A stretch of 64,000 nt of DNA from Seminibacterium arietis (GTDB lineage Bacteria; Pseudomonadota; Gammaproteobacteria; Enterobacterales; Pasteurellaceae): contig NZ_JBHTJN010000001.1 of the NCBI RefSeq assembly GCF_042675725.1, positions 62,001 through 126,000 of the forward strand, read 5' to 3'. Shown here piece by piece: positions 60,656 to 64,000 of this stretch; the first letter of the stretch is position 1; each line of letters starts with the position of its first letter. A model generated the notes under the pieces. The model worked only from the letters and a program-made list of their open reading frames with translations. It did no database searches and was not told where the DNA came from. The translations under genes were made by a program, and so were the position numbers.

Positions 60656-62506
60656 ATGTTAAATCGTTACCCTTTATGGAAGAATATAATGGTGATCCTT
60701 GTGGTCGCCATTGGTCTTTTATATTCTCTTCCAAATCTCTACGGCGAAGATCCAGCCGTACAAATTTCAGGTACTCGTGGGCAAACAGCAGATACAGCTG
60801 TATTTGATCAGGTTCAACAAGTATTAAATGAAAATAATTTACCAATAAAATCGATTAGCTTACAAAATGGTTCAATTTTAACTCGTTTTGAAAATACTGA
60901 TGACCAGCTACTCGCGAAAGATAAAATTGTCGAAAAATTAGGTAATAATTATTCAGTTGCTCTCAATCTTGCTCCAGCCACTCCAAAATGGCTTGAAGAT
61001 ATTGGTGGTAGTCCAATGAAATGGGGGCTAGATTTACGTGGTGGTGTTCGTTTTCTAATGGAAGTTGACATGAATACTGCTCTTAGTAAACGTCAAGAAC
61101 AATTGCAAGATAATCTACGTACTGAAATGCGAAAAGAAAAATATCAATATCGCTCAATCCAAAGTAGTGATAATTTTTCTACTGTAATAACGCTAGCAAA
61201 AGAATCTCAGCTTCCTGATGTACAGCGTTTCTTACGTAAACAACATCCTGATCTAACAATTGAAAAAGTATCTGATAATAGCCTCTCTTTACGATTATCA
61301 GAGGCTGCATTAACTGAGGCGAGAGATCGTGCAGTAGAACAAAACCTAAGTATTCTTCGCCGTAGGGTTGAAGAATTAGGGGTTTCTGAACCTGTTATTC
61401 AACGTCAAGGAGCGGAACGGATAGTAGTAGAGTTACCTGGTGTACAAGATACCGCGCGAGCGAAAGAAATCTTAGGTGCAACAGCTACACTTGAATTTCG
61501 TTTAGTGAATCAAACAGCCAATGTAGAAGCTGCGGTAAAAGGTATTCTACCAGCCGATTCTGAAGTTAAACTGGATCGTCATGGACGACCTGTGGTGCTT
61601 TATAAAAGAGCAGTGCTAGGCGGTGAACATATTACTAACGCAAGTTCTGGCTTAGATCAAAATACTGGTACTCCTCAAGTTAGCGTTACCCTAGACAGTG
61701 AAGGTGGTGAGATCATGTCTCAAACCACTAAACTAAATTTGAAAAAACCAATGGCAACACTCTATGTAGAGTACAAAGACAGCGGTAAAAAAGATGAAAA
61801 TGGTAAGACTATTTTGGTCAAAAATGAAGAAGTGATCAATGTTGCTACTATTCAAGGGCGTTTTGGTAGTCAATTCCAAATTACAGGTATTGACAGCCCT
61901 GCTGAAGCTCAAAATCTTTCTGTTTTGTTACGTTCTGGTGCATTAACTGCTCCAATTCAAATTGTAGAAGAGAGAACTGTAGGTCCTTCTCTTGGGGCTC
62001 AAAACGTAGAGCAAGGTATGAAAGCTGGGCTTTGGGGGCTAGGTATTGTTATCGTGTTTATGCTAATTTACTATAAATTATTTGGTTTATTCGCTAATAT
62101 TGCCCTTGTTGCTAATATGATTTTACTTGTTGGTTTGATGTCTTTACTACCTGGAGCAACTCTTACTATGCCAGGTATAGCAGGGATTGTATTATCAGTA
62201 GGTATGTCCGTTGATGCAAATGTACTTATTTTTGAGCGTATAAAAGAAGAAATTCGCAATAAACGCCCAATTCAGCAAGCAATTAATGAAGGTTACAACG
62301 GTGCATTTACAAGTATTTTTGATGCTAACTTAACCACAATTTTAACTTCTATCATACTTTATGCTGTAGGTACAGGTCCTGTAAAAGGATTCGCAATAAC
62401 GCTTGCACTAGGTGTTGCCATTTCTATGTTTACGGCGATTACTGGTACTCGTATGCTTGTCAATTTGATCTACGGTGGAAAACGTGTTGAAAAATTATCA
62501 ATTTAA
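60656..62506 (+). CDS. secD: Protein translocase subunit SecD
   Basis: Together with SecF uses the proton gradient to pull exported proteins into the periplasm. The 616-residue protein has an N-terminal helix (8-26), a large periplasmic P1 domain (about 30-440) with the family GLDLRGG segment, and a C-terminal block of five helices with SVGMSVDANVLIFERIKEE. AGGGG lies upstream of the ATG with rather wide spacing. Between yajC and secF, as usual. Confidence 0.98.
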   Translation: MLNRYPLWKNIMVILVVAIGLLYSLPNLYGEDPAVQISGTRGQTADTAVFDQVQQVLNENNLPIKSISLQNGSILTRFENTDDQLLAKDKIVEKLGNNYSVALNLAPATPKWLEDIGGSPMKWGLDLRGGVRFLMEVDMNTALSKRQEQLQDNLRTEMRKEKYQYRSIQSSDNFSTVITLAKESQLPDVQRFLRKQHPDLTIEKVSDNSLSLRLSEAALTEARDRAVEQNLSILRRRVEELGVSEPVIQRQGAERIVVELPGVQDTARAKEILGATATLEFRLVNQTANVEAAVKGILPADSEVKLDRHGRPVVLYKRAVLGGEHITNASSGLDQNTGTPQVSVTLDSEGGEIMSQTTKLNLKKPMATLYVEYKDSGKKDENGKTILVKNEEVINVATIQGRFGSQFQITGIDSPAEAQNLSVLLRSGALTAPIQIVEERTVGPSLGAQNVEQGMKAGLWGLGIVIVFMLIYYKLFGLFANIALVANMILLVGLMSLLPGATLTMPGIAGIVLSVGMSVDANVLIFERIKEEIRNKRPIQQAINEGYNGAFTSIFDANLTTILTSIILYAVGTGPVKGFAITLALGVAISMFTAITGTRMLVNLIYGGKRVEKLSI

Positions 62507-62517
62507 GGAGACAAATT

Positions 62518-63480
62518 GTGAGTTTATCAAAAAATAACAAAGTATGTGAATATAAAGGAATAATTCTACCGTTTCCGTTAGTTCGCTTTATGGCGTACCG
62601 AAGACTTGGCTATTTATTTTCATTAATCGTCATTATTACCTGCTGTTTTTTTATCTTTACTAAAGGTTTTAACTGGGGCTTAGATTTCACTGGTGGTATG
62701 GTCATTGATACCCACTTCTCACAGCCTGCTGATCTAGCAAAAGTGCGGTCCACATTAAAAGAAAATGGTGTGGAAAGTGCATTAGTACAGACCACAGGTG
62801 GTGTACGTGATGTAATGATTCGCCTACCTGTCAGTGCGAGTGATGCAACTGTCGGTAATAAAATTCAAGAAATACTGAGCCACTTAGATAAAGATATTCA
62901 AATCCGTAGCGTGGATTTTGTAGGACCTAATGTCGGCGATGAGCTTACTCAAGGAGCTATTTACGGCACATTAGCCACATTATTAATGTTGTTAGCTTAT
63001 GTGGGGTTGCGTTTTGAGTGGCGATTAGCTGTTGGCGGTGTATTGGGACTAGCCCATGATGTTATCGTTACTTTAGGTGTATTCTCTTTCTTCCAAATTG
63101 AAATAGATCTCACTTTTGTAGCTGCAATTTTGTCTGTTGTAGGTTATTCGTTAAACGATAGTATTGTTGTATTTGACCGAGTAAGAGAAAATTTCCGCAA
63201 AATTCGACGTATTGAAACTATTGAAGTTGTTGATATTTCATTAACTCAAACACTTGCACGAACGTTAATGACATCTGTCACTACTCTATTTGTGGTTATT
63301 GCTCTTTATGCTTTTGGTGGGCCTTCAATCAATAGCTTCTCACTGGCTCTATTAATCGGTATTGGATTCGGTACTTATTCTTCCATCTTTGTGGCTATTG
63401 CAATGGCAATGGATCTTGGCTTAAAACGAGAGCACATGATCATTCAAAAACCAAAAGATGATATTGATGACACACCATAA
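62518..63480 (+). CDS. secF: Protein translocase subunit SecF
   Basis: Partner of SecD in the translocase. The 320-residue protein has six helices, LDFTGGM near the first periplasmic loop and the conserved SVVGYSLNDSIVVFDRVREN. The start is GTG at 62518 with AAGGAG seven nt upstream. It ends at 63480 and is followed by a strong terminator. Confidence 0.98.
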   Translation: MSLSKNNKVCEYKGIILPFPLVRFMAYRRLGYLFSLIVIITCCFFIFTKGFNWGLDFTGGMVIDTHFSQPADLAKVRSTLKENGVESALVQTTGGVRDVMIRLPVSASDATVGNKIQEILSHLDKDIQIRSVDFVGPNVGDELTQGAIYGTLATLLMLLAYVGLRFEWRLAVGGVLGLAHDVIVTLGVFSFFQIEIDLTFVAAILSVVGYSLNDSIVVFDRVRENFRKIRRIETIEVVDISLTQTLARTLMTSVTTLFVVIALYAFGGPSINSFSLALLIGIGFGTYSSIFVAIAMAMDLGLKREHMIIQKPKDDIDDTP

Positions 63481-63518
63481 TTTGCATATTACACAACTTA
63501 CATACAATTAATCGAATG

Positions 63519-63546
63519 GCGGACATTATTGTCCGCTTTTATTTTG
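63519..63546 (+). terminator. Terminator after secF
   Basis: GCGGACA (63519-63525) and TGTCCGC (63530-63536) form a perfect 7-bp stem with loop TTAT, followed by TTTTATTTTG. Confidence 0.92.
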
Positions 63547-63586
63547 AACTAAAGTGCGGTTTAAATATCAAAAGTTATCAAACATG

Positions 63587-63594
63587 CCCCCCCC
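63587..63594 (+). repeat. C8 homopolymer upstream of the slt-like gene
   Basis: Eight C in a row, 87 bp before the next start codon, in an AT-rich region. Such tracts can vary in length by slippage and so affect promoter spacing; nothing else here proves a role. Confidence 0.7.
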
Positions 63595-63681
63595 AGAGTA
63601 GATAGATTTTTCACATTAAAAAATAAAATGCTAGAATGAATTTAGGCTCTATTTAAATTTTATTTATTGAAATAACGTGAT

Positions 63682-64000
63682 ATGAAAAAAAATTTATTAT
63701 TAACCGCACTTATTTTTCCGATTTTATCAATAAGCTGCCAAAGTGCTGATAAAACTGTTCCTATATCAAATCAATTATCTGTATTCTCACAAGAAGATAC
63801 ACAAACTATCCTACAATATCGTAGTATTTATAATCAAATTAATAACATAATTAGCTCAAATTATAGCACTGAAAATATATTAGAGGCTCAAAAACTGTTG
63901 TCTGAAATAAAAAACTACGTTCTTCGACCTTACGCTGAATATCAAATTTTACGTGCGAATAAATTGACTAGTTTAGATGAGATTCTTCAATTTGAACAAC
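63682..64000 (+). CDS. slt: Soluble lytic murein transglycosylase-like protein, N-terminal part
   Basis: The frame starts at ATG 63682 and runs off the window after 106 codons. A signal peptide MKKNLLLTALIFPILSI with Cys19 follows; the site is not a standard lipobox, so lipid attachment is uncertain. The stretch LLSEIKNYVLRPYAEYQILRANKL resembles the start of the superhelical U-domain of Slt70, where a conserved YPLYPYLEY block lies. The catalytic domain is out of view. An uptake signal codes for LTAL within the signal peptide, a common place for them in this family. Confidence 0.75.
   Translation, partial: MKKNLLLTALIFPILSISCQSADKTVPISNQLSVFSQEDTQTILQYRSIYNQINNIISSNYSTENILEAQKLLSEIKNYVLRPYAEYQILRANKLTSLDEILQFEQ

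Noticed and set aside
1..64000. tRNA, rRNA, CRISPR arrays, prophage or transposase genes
   Set aside because: I searched intergenic stretches by eye and found none; the only tRNA-like sequence is the trhP leader, which lacks acceptor and T arms.

Overview
This window is a Pasteurellaceae chromosome segment from a low-GC member of the Haemophilus/Histophilus/Aggregatibacter side of the family. The main evidence is the 9-bp Hin-type DNA uptake signal AAGTGCGGT (or its complement), which I count more than 50 times, often as inverted pairs that form terminator hairpins. Protein sequences and gene order also fit (for example seqA-menE-mscK-aroC-mepA opposite ybfF-ybfE-fldA-fur). I cannot fix the genus. 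No tRNA, rRNA, prophage, insertion sequence or CRISPR array was seen.

Layout. 1-0.7 kb: a remnant of a DinJ-YafQ-like toxin-antitoxin pair. 0.7-10 kb: aspS, cmoA, a DAACS transporter, a racemase, dnaX-apt, lpxM and a TSUP permease. 10-17.4 kb: a long leftward run seqA-menE-mscK-aroC-mepA-TSUP-lpxM, tightly coupled by stop/start overlaps. 17.5-26.7 kb: ybfF, ybfE-fldA-fur, ubiG, gyrA, accA, pdxY, tilS. 26.7-28.8 kb: an AT-rich DUF262/DUF1524 (GmrSD-type) restriction gene without uptake signals, broken by an 8-bp tandem duplication. 29-38.8 kb: cvpA-purF-ubiX, holD-rimI, rsmC, sanA, metX, dksA-pcnB-folK, a DUF440 gene. 38.9-50.2 kb: ppc, prlC, glyA, purH-purD, dsbD. 50.4-56 kb: a 1845-residue trimeric autotransporter adhesin with a tetranucleotide repeat in its signal peptide. 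56.3-64 kb: trhP (yegQ), queA, tgt, yajC-secD-secF and the start of an slt-like gene.

How the genes connect. Purine synthesis genes (cvpA-purF, purH-purD) each have a full-match PurR operator; metX has three adjacent MetJ boxes. tRNA wobble modification is well represented: trhP and cmoA act on U34, queA and tgt on G34, tilS on C34 of an isoleucine tRNA. Envelope functions include lpxM, mepA, mscK, dsbD, sanA, secDF-yajC and the adhesin.

Most interesting observations: (1) the roughly 50-nt leader of trhP contains a tRNA-Thr(UGU) anticodon-arm look-alike preceded by a D-arm-like hairpin, next to the ribosome binding site; TrhP modifies that wobble base, so autoregulation by tRNA mimicry is a testable idea; (2) a contingency repeat (CACT)3(CTTT)6 inside the adhesin signal peptide; (3) the 8-bp duplication that splits the GmrSD-like gene and would restore 692 codons if one copy were lost; (4) an A10 run in dnaX placed where a short gamma product would end; (5) an apparent AUU start codon for pcnB, as in E. 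coli; (6) GyrA with Glu at the quinolone-determining position 87.
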